Source: Aquanectria penicillioides
Lineage: Eukaryota; Ascomycota; Sordariomycetes; Hypocreales; Nectriaceae
Direction: 5' to 3'
Length of the DNA stretch: 64,000 bases
Assembly: GCA_003415625.1 (NCBI GenBank)
Contig: PYIU01000001.1
Span: forward strand, 5,642,746-5,706,745
Below, piece after piece: positions 10,876 through 21,729 of the stretch (position 1 is the first letter of the stretch; each line of letters begins with the position of its first letter). A program made the translations under genes and the position numbers. Under the pieces are notes generated by a model. That model did no database searches. It saw only the letters and a program-made list of their open reading frames with translations, and was not told the DNA's origin.

Positions 10876-11717
10876 ATGTCCATGTGGCTGTCTGATACCC
10901 AAAGTACGTTTCTTGTCTCGTGCCGCCCGTTTGCGCAACCTCCCTCCCCTCCCCGAGGAGGAGCCCCCTTCGCGATCCGTTATCGCGACTGATATTTCGC
11001 GCCATCCACGTTGGCTGCGGTGCCGAGTCGCATTGGGAGCGGTGGATTAAACGAGAATGAAATGCTGACGGTCGCGTGTCTATAGAGATCGGAGTTGTCT
11101 TCTGCTCTGGCGGTACGTGTGCACCTGCTATGCGTCAATGGCGCATGTGTATGTCCTTGACGGAGACTGACGATTTGTGCTCTTTACAGGAGGCTTCTTC
11201 CTGATCGGAGGCGTTATGCTGTTCTTTGATCGCGCCATGTAAGTCGAGATAATTCCCATGCCTTCCCTCCTCCTCCGGAGCATCATGAACCTCAGTTTGC
11301 TAACAACACTGTCTTCTTCCAGGCTTGCTATGGGAAATGTACGACATCGACCACCCTATCCTCTTCCTGAAGCCCCCGAACGAGCGAGATCCGAAAGCTA
11401 ACATTAACGACCGCCACTAGATCCTCTTCCTTATCGGCTTGACCATCATAATCGGACCCCAGAAGACGCTTCTCTTCTTCGCGCGCAAACAGAAAGCCAA
11501 AGGCACAGGGGCCTTCTTCCTGGGCCTGTTACTCATTCTCATGAAATGGACCTTCATAGGCTTCATCGTGGAGGCATACGGCATCGTCATCTTGTTTGGA
11601 GACTTCCTAGGCACAATTGCGAGCTTCGCACGCGGTCTACCCGTCGTAGGACCCTACATTGGCATGGCTGTCGACCGCCTAGGCCTCGGACGCCGGAACC
11701 AGGAGCTTCCAGTCTAA
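10876..11717 (+). CDS. got1: Golgi transport protein Got1
   Basis: Small four-helix membrane protein of the early secretory pathway, acting in ER-Golgi and intra-Golgi traffic. Five exons: 10876-10903, 11086-11112, 11190-11238, 11323-11338 and 11421-11717 (138 aa, the same length as yeast Got1). The joined start reads MSMWLSDTQKIGVVF, matching the family's MWL(S/T)xxQK start. Hydrophobic segments follow: GGFFLIGGVMLFFDRAM, then NILFLIGLTIIIGPQKTLLF, then FFLGLLLILMKWTF. The last segment contains FGDFLGTIASF and VVGPYIG, with the family-typical end QELPV. Two exons are only 27 and 16 nt, so the gene is easily missed by ORF calling. Downstream it converges with profilin. Confidence 0.93.
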
Positions 11718-12377
11718 ACGGGAAGCTGCGATATCGCGAGAAGCACGGCGATGCAGCGCCCGCCATCGGAGAATTCACGGCCGCCTCGCGGAACTCGGAC
11801 TACACGTCAAATGTTTTGCAACTATTTGGAGCACCCCTTGTCTTGATATGCTGTGGAGTTTTGGGGGAGGGAGGAAGGAATAGATTGGCTTGGAATCCTG
11901 GGATTGGCGTTATCTGAATCAATTTTTCCCTCGGCCTTGCGGGAAACGAAGAGGGACAACACAAACTGGTGTATATCACTAAGGCTGTCATGATGAGATT
12001 GGAGATTAATGAAGGATAAGGCCGGCGGTTCCGCATGTAATCTGGTTCAGAGTCGAGAGTGTTTCGCGATGGCAACGCTCAGACGGGACAGATTTTGGGG
12101 AGGCATTTGGATTGCCTATATGCAGAATCGTGTAGAAACAGAGGATTTGTTTGGACGATTCATGGCCAAACACAAGATTTCCTTCTTGCCTCAAAGAGGC
12201 TCAAGCTGACCGCCCCAAGTGCTCTAAAGAAAAAAGAAAGAAAGAAAGAGGCCTCCTTTCAACATGCTGAGTTCGCTATTCTTGGGCTAACTTCATCATC
12301 AATTGTAGACCGACACAGCACTTCCCCGGTGCATCTTTGGACTCATTCCTAGCTCGTGGCAAAATCTCGATTCCAAC
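11718..12377. other. Convergent 3' region between got1 and profilin
   Basis: 660 bp between two converging genes. It contains a GAAA-type short repeat near 12228-12250. No gene seen. Confidence 0.6.
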
Positions 12378-13158
12378 TTAGTAGCCCGTGCCGATCAGGT
12401 AGTCGGCGAGAGCCTCGACGGTAGAGGTGGCGTTGCCGGCAACCTGGGCCTCGCCGTGGTGGGCAACGATGATGGCCTGCTTGGTCTTGGCGATGGCAAT
12501 GCCCTCGCGGCCCTTTCGGGCGTAAATGCTTCGGTCCTCGGCTCTGGCCATGACAAATCGTTCGCCGTTGACGTGGAGGCCGTCGGCGAAGGCCTTGTCC
12601 TTGGCTGCGCTGTCACCGCTGACAATGGCGGAAATCACCTTCATCTCCTCGGGCTTGACCTGTTGGGGGGCGGTAGGGATTAGCTCTGGCACAGAGGCAT
12701 GATGGCGGGGAGGTTTTTTTTTTTTTTTGGGGGGGGGGATGCCATCTCTCTTAGAGGGAGATGGATGTAGAAGGAGAGGCAGTATTTACAGTGAAGCTGG
12801 GAGAGGCGGCCCAGACGCTGTCACCAGCAGCGCTGATGAGAGCACCCTTGTCGATGTGGCCGGTGGCGACCAGGCTGTTGCACAGAGATAGAACATCAGT
12901 ATCCAGAACTAGCGAGAGCGAGAGCGTTTGGTAATCATCGGCCCGCGGTGGGATTGCGTGTTTACCTCGTATCGACGTAAGCTGTTGGGCACAAGAGCGA
13001 TGAGTTAGCTATCTGGAATGCATTGTATTCGCGCGGGGAGGTAGACGGTGAAGGTCAAGTCAAGGTGGGGTTATCAAAGACACGGCGGGAGGAAGGGGCA
13101 CGTCGGCATGGGGTGATGCGGTGGACGGGGGGGTGAGCTACTGACCTTGCCACGACAT
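12378..13158 (-). CDS. pfy1: Profilin
   Basis: Actin-monomer and poly-proline binding protein of the cytoplasm that controls filament assembly at growing tips. Four exons on the minus strand: 13158-13146, 12981-12966, 12874-12790 and 12659-12378 (131 aa, normal for profilin). The first exons join to MSWQAYVDTSLVATG, a classical profilin N-terminus with the conserved Trp. Exon 3 adds KGALISAAGDSVWAASPSF. The last exon carries SIYARKGREGIAIAKTKQA and the typical end VEALADYLIGTGY. The 16-nt second exon is tiny but its junctions keep frame and family sequence. The intron before the last exon holds a T/G homopolymer tract (about 12714-12738 on the plus strand). Confidence 0.94.
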
Positions 13159-16100
13159 GATGAAGGAGCAAAGAGGCGGAAGCGAGTAAGGGGGACGAGA
13201 CAAAGGGTCGGCGATGCGATGGAGGGACGAGGGACGAGGTAAGCGTTAGGTGAAGGGCGGAAACGGAAGCGGGAAGCGGGATGGTGAGAGAGGATGTTGT
13301 GAGTGCAGTGGCAGTTGCCCCTCCGTCCGCTGCCCGTTGTCCCTCCACTTTGTCGAGCTTTGCTGTCCTGCGGCCAATGCCACCAGCTCATTGGCAAACC
13401 ACCCGCAGAGGGGTAGCGGGTACTTGATCGTTGCCGCCATTGCGTGCCGTGGGGCATGTATCGGAGACTTTGTCGGCTTTGGCGGGCAAAGCAAGCAAGC
13501 ATGATCCGCGAGCGCCAAGTTTCGGCTGCGGATGCGCGTGCGCCTGTGTCATGTTGTCATGTCACGCATGTTTTATTTTTTATTTTTTATTTTAAAAAAT
13601 TTTAAACCTGCAGTGATTCAAACGTCGGATTGTTGATGGCCCCAGTGGCCGGCCGTGGTGGTAATGTTGGGGGAGGGGACCGTTCCGTGCATGTCTTGTT
13701 TACATATGTCAGGCAGCATGCAGCTTTCGTGACAGAAACTTCTGCACACACACGCACACCATGTACCTGCGTATCAAGATTGACTCTATCGATGCCTGCT
13801 ATGATCTGGCTGGGCAAGGGAGGGTTTTTTTTTATATCCTCCTCTTCATTTGTTTATTTTTATTTTTGCTTGTCCCTGGATCGCCTTGTCGGAAACATAA
13901 TACCTGCCGGTCTTAACATACCTGTGAGCCTGGATTTGGAGCAAGGTAGCCCTGCTGCTTCCCGACCTTGCCTCACCTTACACCGTATATATTGTTGCTA
14001 CTCTACCTATAACATTCTGCAAGTACCCCAGGTTGTTGGGCATCTAAAGTCGGTGTCAGATTGGACTGATGCGGGCCTAAGCTGTTACCTGGCCACAGGA
14101 CTACCTACCTGACATAGGTAGTACCTGTCAGGCACCACTGCTAGCACGTATGTTCTAGCTCGACGTCACCATAACCGACCGAGGCGTCGTTTGAGTTCGG
14201 CACCAGGGCTCCCGCAACAGTCGCATTTATAAGACAGGGTGCACAGTTAAAGAAACATGAGGCCACCCAAAGTCAAGGCGTGTTTAACTTAAGATTCAGA
14301 CGCAAGCCCCGAGAACCTAACGTCAGGGGAAAAATCAGGAGTAAAGTTCGAGTTCGAGGACACGAACGCCAATTTTGAGACCCATCGCGCCAAAGCCCCA
14401 TTCCTACCTTGCCATCGAGTCGGGTCCTGTCTCTCTCTGAAACATGAATGTGGTTCTCTCGCAGCAGTCATCGGCTCGAGCGCTAAGCAGACGTCAACCC
14501 TTGGGCTGGATGCCCTGGGGGCCACTGACGGCGGCACCGAGCGGTCAAAACGACGACGACAGACACCGACGACAGACACCGACGACAGCTGCGTGCGACA
14601 GCTGGGCCCCTTGCGTGTGTCCCCTGACAATGCCATGCCTGCGGTCTTCCGCGTTTTGGAAATCAAGGCCCAGTCGGTACACGTGCCGAGACTCATCATC
14701 GATGTTAATCATGGAGATCCGAAATACAGAGTGCGCAGCTCCAAGCTGAGCTGTCAAGGAGAAGGAGAAGCGAGGCCAGCTCGGCTCTGTCGTCGTCACC
14801 CGGCCCGCTCCATGGTTAGACTTTTGGCTTTCATGCTCATATCGATTCTGTCATCTCCCGCATGCGCAAGGCGAAACCCGGCCATTGTTCGTTCCGATTA
14901 TTAGCATAGCGAGTATAGCCTATATGCTAGCAGCGGTATTACCCGTTGTTGGACAAGCTCTCGGCCATGGCCTAGTTTGTGCCTCGAGCCTTACGAGAGC
15001 CTCTCGATGCGCGGTTGTGGCGCCTGATGCTAATATCCCGAATGTCACGATGCGACACTGACCCTTGAGACTGCCAAGAGGACTTTTGATGGCGAGTCCA
15101 GCACTTGGTGGCACGAGAGTTGTGCAGCCCTTGCCCTCCCTCTGGGCTCTGCGCGTGTGTGCAACCATGTGATGAAGGCGCGTACGATTGGGACATCCTG
15201 GAAATTGGCAATCTGAGACGCAGAAGCGTAGACCATCTCTTGGGAAGGGGTGGTGACTTGAAACAAAGGCTAGGATAGAGGATACCCCTGACAGCTGGGA
15301 TGGTTGATTACTGAAGATGATGGGTGACAAGGTTGATGCTGCGACGGCTGCCGTATTTGGAAATTTCACTTCACCTTGGGTCAACCGGTATGAGAAGTTG
15401 GCAATTGGATTACATTACTTCGGAACTTGCTCATACACCCACCGCCCCATTCGGATAGCGTCGGTGGGCGGCCTGGACAGGTCATAGGTGTGTTCTGTGC
15501 TCTCCGTATGCACTATGGTGGCGACATAGACATGGGCATGGCATTTTGGACATGAGATGAAGGATTCGCACAGAATCCGGTCAGGTCGGTCAACCGCCGG
15601 TCGGGCGACGGCGACAACGATGAAGGCAATGCAAAATGGGTGAGCTATGGCTTGGTGGATGGATGCCGGACCCACGAACAAGGACAAAGACAAAGACGAA
15701 GACAAAGCAGGATAACGACCAGGCTTCCACCGCCACCTGAGATTTCTAGAAAGATCAAAAGCAGGCTGGTTTGAGTAGACGCTTGGGGTTCTTGGCTCAG
15801 GCCGTCCCTATCCGTCTTCACGACCGTTCTACATATGTTTGTGCGCGCATCTCAGGCGGGCGGCCGAGCACGCGACCGTTGTTTCCAGCAGCGCCCAGCC
15901 ACATAACGTAGGTAGGTCGGTCGTACACGCGGATACTCCATGATACGCAGATGCCTAACCCACTACTGCACTCCGTACTGTAGGTTCATTGACGCAACTG
16001 CCGGCGGATTGCTGGGCTCTGTGGCTGCACTCTAGCGCCGTGGTGCCGTTGCCCAGCGAAGGCGCTTGTCGCCGTGTCCGTGGATTGGAGGTGGTGGATT

Positions 16101-17892
16101 GGTAGAGATTTGACGCGTGTTCCTTCAATTTAAAAAGTCGAGGCCCCGTTGTTAGAGAAGGGCATGCAAGTGCAACGGCGCCAAATAAAAATAAATTCAA
16201 GACATGAAAGGCATTGCAAGCGCTTGACCAAACTGGCGCAAGTGCAGCACAGCTGGCGGGTTTCCAGAACGCTTCCCGCCGTCGTGGGCTGATGAGACAA
16301 AAGAAAGCAGCGTAGTGCAGCCCTCTGAGGGTGCTCCGATGGTGGCTTGATGGGGTCAGTGGCCAAGTGCCGCGTCCCGTTCGGCCGTCTGCCAGGAACC
16401 AAGCCGTTTCTGACACTCTTTGCGACGCCTGGAGATTGACGATGCGATTCGGTGTTACATTGGGGGACAGACAAGGGCCCTGGCTTGGTCTGGGGGACCA
16501 GCAATACCTAGAAGAGGGACGACGACAGGCCCCCGAGCAGTCACTAGCATGAGAGCAAGGCCCTGCCCACTCACTATTGCCGTGGCAATCTGCTGGTGCC
16601 CGGCGAGGCCGTTGTAGGCTGTTGTTTAGCAGCACCCGCGGCCTCGACGACGACGACGACGACGACGACACGAGATGATGGATGCTGAGATGATGGCAAA
16701 TCTGCCCACCATGGGGGAACCCCCCCGCGTATTATCTCATCTCCGACAAAGTCTGTTGTCGCCCAATACACAAGCACCTATGCTTATTCCAGCAGCTCCC
16801 CCCCGTGGTGGTGGCTTAACTATCACGCAGGGCAGCAGGAGCCAGAGCCAACGACAGCACGGAGACGGTCTCTTGATCAAAACTCGGGCGGCATGCTCAT
16901 GTTCTGACACACGAAACTCACCACCACTCGGCCTGCTGCTTTCGCTGCTGCGCTCGCTGCCGCCCTGCGTGCCCCGGGTCCCGGGGCCGGCCCACGTCCG
17001 TATCCAACGATTCCCGCAGAGGGCCTCTGACATGGGTCCGCTCCAGGCCGGAACCCAGCTTTTTGGCGCCTTTTTGGCTCCAGAGCAAGAGTTGGCGCGG
17101 ATCTACTCCGTAGTACACAGGAACCGTCCCATAAACCTCAAACGTACTTGGCCCGTGAGCCGGACCACCCCCCCGCGCCTTGCCTCGCAAAACAGATGAA
17201 AGCCCCTTGGTTCCCGCACATCGACTCCTTTGGAAGAGGTTCCATGTTCCAAATCATTTCGTTTGCTCCTTGCTGTTGGTTGCGAGGGTAGGCTGGCCTC
17301 TTTTCATCCCGCTCCCTGTTCCTGTTCTTCATTCTTCTGCTTCTTCTTCTGCTTCCTCTTCTTCTTCTTCTTCTTGGGCTCATTTTGCTTTCGACCTCCC
17401 TCATTCGTTTTGCTTGTCCTACACACCACCCAGAACAACAAGAATTTCTGGGTTCAGCATCCTTCCACGAAGATTGCCCGTCGCTTACCGTCATCCTTGC
17501 TCACATCCTCCCTCTTCCGTCAACCCCGGGTCCCTGTCCCTTTCCCTTGTGGTGATTTTTCCCGCAATTAGACTGCCTTCTTGTCTGTATTCACTCGGCT
17601 GCCAGTGTGCCACTCATACAACAGGCTCCCACGAAAGGCGGGGGTGGTGCCCTTGTGAGACCAAGGGGGGCAAAGTGTCTTCATCGCCGGCCCTGATCAA
17701 GAGGGTCCCTGGTCCTGGTATCTGTTTTTTCTTGTGGGTGAACCACAAGCTGTATCAGACCCTGTCATCTAAGGGCTTCGCCGTTTAAACCGCTCTTAAT
17801 CCAAGACAATCCCCCCCCGCTTCTGTCAACTCCCCTCGTTTACTGCCACGACCTCCTGCTCCCCGCCGCGATCGCGAGCTTCTTACTTCATC
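13159..17892. other. 4.7-kb gene-poor region
   Basis: No supported gene. Open frames (for example 14289-14699, 15415-15705 and 15955-16671 on the minus strand) overlap on opposite strands, match no family and lack splice-supported extensions. The region contains T-runs, short CCTACCT/TAGGTAG inverted motifs near 14100-14130, an ACG triplet tract (16646-16670) and a TTC/TCT tract (about 17326-17376). The last 700 bp, CT-rich, probably serve as promoter and leader of the gene at 17893. Unannotated non-coding RNA cannot be excluded. Confidence 0.5.
16646..16670. repeat. ACG/GAC triplet microsatellite
   Basis: About eight uninterrupted copies of the ACG triplet in non-coding DNA. It produces artificial poly-Asp or poly-Val frames. 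Confidence 0.85.
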
Positions 17893-19944
17893 ATGCCTCA
17901 ACGATCAAGAGCAGGGACTTTTACGGCACCGTCTTCGGAAGAACGGCCCAACACCAGTGGCGGACTTACAGGAAACACCAACCGCTTCGACAAGCCAGAC
18001 TTCAACAAGCGAGTTTCTAGGGACGATCTCGCTCTCATCTTGAAGGGTTCGGGCAGTAGCAACGTCAAGGCGTACCATGTTCCGATACGAGGACGACTGC
18101 CCTCACCAGAGTACAGCCCTCGAGGAGAATCGCCGCATCGCGTGACCATGGTCCGAACTGCAACGCCAGATTCTATGGTTGAGACAAGCGAGACGGGAGT
18201 TATCGCCATCGGTATGGCTTTGGGGAGCCCTAGCCAAAACCCCACCCCGGAAACCGCCCAGGTGGCGCGGAGGGTGCAAAGAGCTATGACTGCTGCTGTC
18301 GCAGATTTCCCGGAACCTCAGGAAGAGGTTCAGGTAGAGCAAACCAAGAGCAAGAAATGGAGCCTGTTCCGATCGAGGTCGAAGCGAAACAAACAATCGG
18401 ACCAGAACTTAACACAGCGATCCCTGACTGATAACTCCAACGCCTCAACTACCTCTCTGGCCGCACGAGGACAATCATCCGGCTCGTATTCAAGGAGCAC
18501 TGCCCAGCAAGACTCGTCCAAGAAGCCACCAAAGCATAAGCCCATCGTTATAAGATCTCAGACGGACCCTACCCCCATTGACCGAGTTGAGTCTATTGAA
18601 CCCGTCCCTGATATGAAGGCAGCTGTCAAGGACACCAAGCCTTCAAAAGAATCCAAGTCAGGTGGCTTAGGCCGCAAAGTATCACTGAGAGCTCTTCGAG
18701 GAGACCGGGCTCGCAAGGGCGCAGACAAGCAAGAACCCATGCCTCCTCCTTCACCACCTCCCCCAATGCCTCAGCTCAGTGGCCCGCTGTTGAACGTGGA
18801 GATTCCCAGCATCAAGATGGAGCGATACAGCGTCATGTTTGGTGGTGTTCTTGCAAATCAGAGCACGTCATCTTCGCTTCTCGCTCGACGCCAAGCGACG
18901 CTGGACCGACTCAAGACTATCAACGACCAACTGGTCGAGAATGGCGAAGAAGAACTTCCTCGACCACGACGTGCCACCTCCCCTCAGCCGAGAGCATCGC
19001 CCACCTTTTCCTTGTTCCCAGGAGGACCCAAGATCAGCCCGGCCCAGCCTTCTCCCAGGTATCGATCCAACACTTCTCCCGCCATGTTGCACTCCCCCGT
19101 CCAATCTACATTCGGAGGCGGATCTCAATCCGGAAGGGAAAAGGCCAGCGCAGAGACGCTTCAGCCTCGAGTCTTCCAGCCTTCTCCTTCCAAGCTGTCC
19201 AAGAAGCATAACGGAGCGGTAACCAACTCCCCTAAGCTCGTGTCCAAGTTCAGCAAACAGCCTAAGCGTCCGGCTACAGCCAACCCCGACGCCGCTTCTC
19301 AGCCTGAAACTTCCCAGCCTGAAACCACAATGCCCGATAGCTCAAGGTCCCGCCCGAGCCGGACTCCGTCGCCGGCGAGCCTCGACGTCAACCAAGCTGT
19401 GCCGCACCGGAGGCAGCCTTCGCCCTTTACCCCGGATACTTCTAGTCTGATCCTCGATTCCGATGACGAAGACGACGAGGCAGAGGTTCATATTACTGAG
19501 AAGCTCCGACCAACCTTTATCGAGCCCAAGTGGCAAATGGTATCGCCGCCAGTCTCTACAACGTCGTCGACCAGCCCTGGCATGACCCGGAAGCCTAGCC
19601 CGCCCTCATCCATCAAATCCTCCGAGCAGATCAACGTCGTCCGTCCTCTGCAGCCTGCTGTTTTCGACCCCGACGAGGCCTTGCGCACCGCCGTCGAGAT
19701 CTCCATCGCCCGCCAGATCAGCGTCTCCCAGCAGCAGCGACAGATGCTGCACCCGCTCAAGAGCAACCCCAGCATCAGACGCCAGAAGGATGGTACTGGT
19801 GCAAACTACGGAATTCCCGTGGGCAAGAACGAGAGACTGGCCGAGACCAAGACTGCTACACCTCGACTGGTGCGTCCCGAAGACATCAACGCATGGCAGA
19901 TGCACCGCAAGAGCTCGAGAGTTATCCTCGAGGGAGAACCCTAA
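17893..19944 (+). CDS. Unknown Ser/Pro-rich basic fungal protein
   Basis: A single uninterrupted frame of 683 codons starting MPQRSRAGTFTAPSSEERPN. I do not recognise a named domain. The protein looks largely disordered: rich in Ser, Pro, Arg and Lys, with basic patches (KKWSLFRSRSKRNK near residue 155, and GGLGRKVSLRALRGDRARKG near 255) and a proline run PPPSPPPPMP near 285. An ordered-looking segment follows, including IPSIKMERYSVMFGGVL and SSLLARRQATLDRLKTINDQ. An acidic patch (SDDEDDEAEVH, near 520) and a helical EALRTAVEISIARQISVSQQ stretch lie nearer the C-terminus. Many SP/TP sites suggest phosphorylation. Codon use resembles the neighbours. A long CT-rich leader precedes it. Such proteins are common as conserved hypotheticals in filamentous ascomycetes; no function is claimed. 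Confidence 0.88.
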   Translation: MPQRSRAGTFTAPSSEERPNTSGGLTGNTNRFDKPDFNKRVSRDDLALILKGSGSSNVKAYHVPIRGRLPSPEYSPRGESPHRVTMVRTATPDSMVETSETGVIAIGMALGSPSQNPTPETAQVARRVQRAMTAAVADFPEPQEEVQVEQTKSKKWSLFRSRSKRNKQSDQNLTQRSLTDNSNASTTSLAARGQSSGSYSRSTAQQDSSKKPPKHKPIVIRSQTDPTPIDRVESIEPVPDMKAAVKDTKPSKESKSGGLGRKVSLRALRGDRARKGADKQEPMPPPSPPPPMPQLSGPLLNVEIPSIKMERYSVMFGGVLANQSTSSSLLARRQATLDRLKTINDQLVENGEEELPRPRRATSPQPRASPTFSLFPGGPKISPAQPSPRYRSNTSPAMLHSPVQSTFGGGSQSGREKASAETLQPRVFQPSPSKLSKKHNGAVTNSPKLVSKFSKQPKRPATANPDAASQPETSQPETTMPDSSRSRPSRTPSPASLDVNQAVPHRRQPSPFTPDTSSLILDSDDEDDEAEVHITEKLRPTFIEPKWQMVSPPVSTTSSTSPGMTRKPSPPSSIKSSEQINVVRPLQPAVFDPDEALRTAVEISIARQISVSQQQRQMLHPLKSNPSIRRQKDGTGANYGIPVGKNERLAETKTATPRLVRPEDINAWQMHRKSSRVILEGEP

Positions 19945-20792
19945 ACTCCTGAAACGAATCTATAGACGGGGCCAGGCTGGGAAAGGCGCTTATAGACAGG
20001 CGGGGACGGGGGACTTTTTATTTGTCCTTTTCTTTTCTTTTTGTTTTATCATCTTTTCATCTCCATCTTCTTCTCCCTCTTCTTTTCTTGATATATATCT
20101 TCTTCACCATACCCACTTTATTCAAGAAACCGAGCAGAGAGACCTCACTGGCTGAGGCCTGTCTTTATCCACTCGACGAGGGCAACACCTCCCTCTACAT
20201 CTTGAATTTTTTTTTTCCTTTGTTGCTTTTTTTTTTCCTCTACGAGTCATTTTTGTTTCGCACAAAAGACACCAATCGAGCAAGCGAGCCTAAACTCGAG
20301 GGGCGGAACGGGATACCATGGATCATCATCTAGCACGGCGCAGAGGCAGAAATGGAATTGGAAAGAAAGGGAGCGCGCACAGCCCCGGAGTAGGAATGAT
20401 GGTTGGTTTCACGAGAGGGGAACAATTTTTTTTCTTATATCTTCTTCTTCTCTCTCACACATATCATCATTATCATCTTGGTCGTCAATTGGAATAGAAG
20501 AAAGCCCCATCATTAAGTGATTCTTTGATCCCAGCATATCTCCACTGCTTGTACGTGATGTGAAATAAGCTGCTTGCTCCCCCTTGCCATGTTAACCATC
20601 CCCTACCCAGCCCCCTCCTTCTCTCCCCATGAGTCTAGATAAACTGCTGTAACGACAATTGCCTGCGAATGAATGGTTTGGACAAAAACGATTGGAAGTA
20701 TCTGCGCCGCACGAAAGTAACCAATCTCAAGAACCGACATCCCTTATATGCTGAAACGAAACGACGTCCCAACGCCGAAATGAAAGGTTCCA
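19945..20792. other. Convergent 3' region
   Basis: 848 bp between the end of the Ser/Pro-rich gene and the end of ykt6. It is rich in T and CT runs (20018-20065, 20200-20240). No gene seen. Confidence 0.6.
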
Positions 20793-21729
20793 TTACATCA
20801 AAACACAGCAAGAGTTCTGCTTCTTGGCTTGCTCTGTGGCGGGGTTGAGAAAGGCGAGAGTTAGCCGCTGGTGTCCCCACAGTGTTTCGGAGATTGATTG
20901 ATTGAGGTTAAAGGGGGGGGGGGCACATACGATAGAACATCTTGCTCTGGGAGCTGAGGCCGTCACTCTTGGCCACCAGGTCGTCAATCTTCTCGCCGCG
21001 CTGTAGCACGCTCTCGATGGTCTTGTGGAGGACAATCTTGGTCTCATCGAGCTCCTTCTGGATCTTGAGGATGCTATCGGCCTGCTGGGGATCCTGGTAC
21101 TTGGTGAGGTAGTCCTTGAGTTCGGGCATCACGAGGACGGGGGTGCCGGTGGCCCAGGAAGAGCGGGGGTGGTTGGCGAGGAACTCATCAACCACCTTGC
21201 TGAGGAGCTGGTGGGCAACGAGGGCTGGGTACTGGTGGTCTGAGATGATGATGCCGCAGACGCCCTCGGTACGGCCGTAGGCGTGGAAGGTGTAATCTAA
21301 GGGGGCTCGATGTGAGTTTCTGGAACAGAGACCGGTCGCGGGGGAAAGGTGAGCGGCGTGGTACCTTGCTCCTCGACATCCTGTCGCTGGCCGGGACGAG
21401 TGCGCTCGGCAACGGTCTTTGCGAAGAGCGTCATGAACTCGCCATAGCTGCCGAGTTGGAAGTGGCATGGTCAGTAACGGGCGGTAAGGATGCGGGGCGG
21501 GCGGCGAGGCCATGGGCGACAAACTTGTTGCGGGTGAATCGTGAGTAGGAGCTCAGCTCCTTCTCAGCGACAATCTCGTGAGAGGGCTTGCCCTCGTTGC
21601 GAATGATCTGGACACGGCGGGAGAAGTTTAGCCCATCAGACTCGGCACCTAGGATTGGGATTTGGGGGGGGGTCGGTGAGGGGCAAACGGGGGCAGGGAA
21701 AAGCATACTCCGATGTAGTGCAGCTTCAT
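20793..21729 (-). CDS. ykt6: R-SNARE Ykt6 with longin domain
   Basis: Lipid-anchored v-SNARE acting in Golgi, vacuolar and autophagosomal fusion. Five exons on the minus strand: 21729-21709, 21607-21525, 21447-21365, 21296-20931 and 20833-20793 (197 aa; yeast Ykt6 is 200). The longin domain starts MKLHYIGIIRNEGKPSHEIV, continues through SSYSRFTRNNYGEFMTLFAK and DYTFHAYGRTEGVCGIIISD. The SNARE segment contains KIQKELDETKIVLHKTIESV and the zero-layer Arg in VLQRGEKIDDLV. The tail KKQNSCCVLM gives a palmitoylation Cys next to a CAAX box (CVLM) for farnesylation, so the protein has no transmembrane helix. All junctions restore the family sequence. Confidence 0.95.

Noticed and set aside
15415..15705. 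96-codon minus-strand frame with a CPKC motif
   Set aside because: A single C-x-x-C and a Ser/Leu repeat from simple sequence are not enough; no neighbour exon or family supports it.
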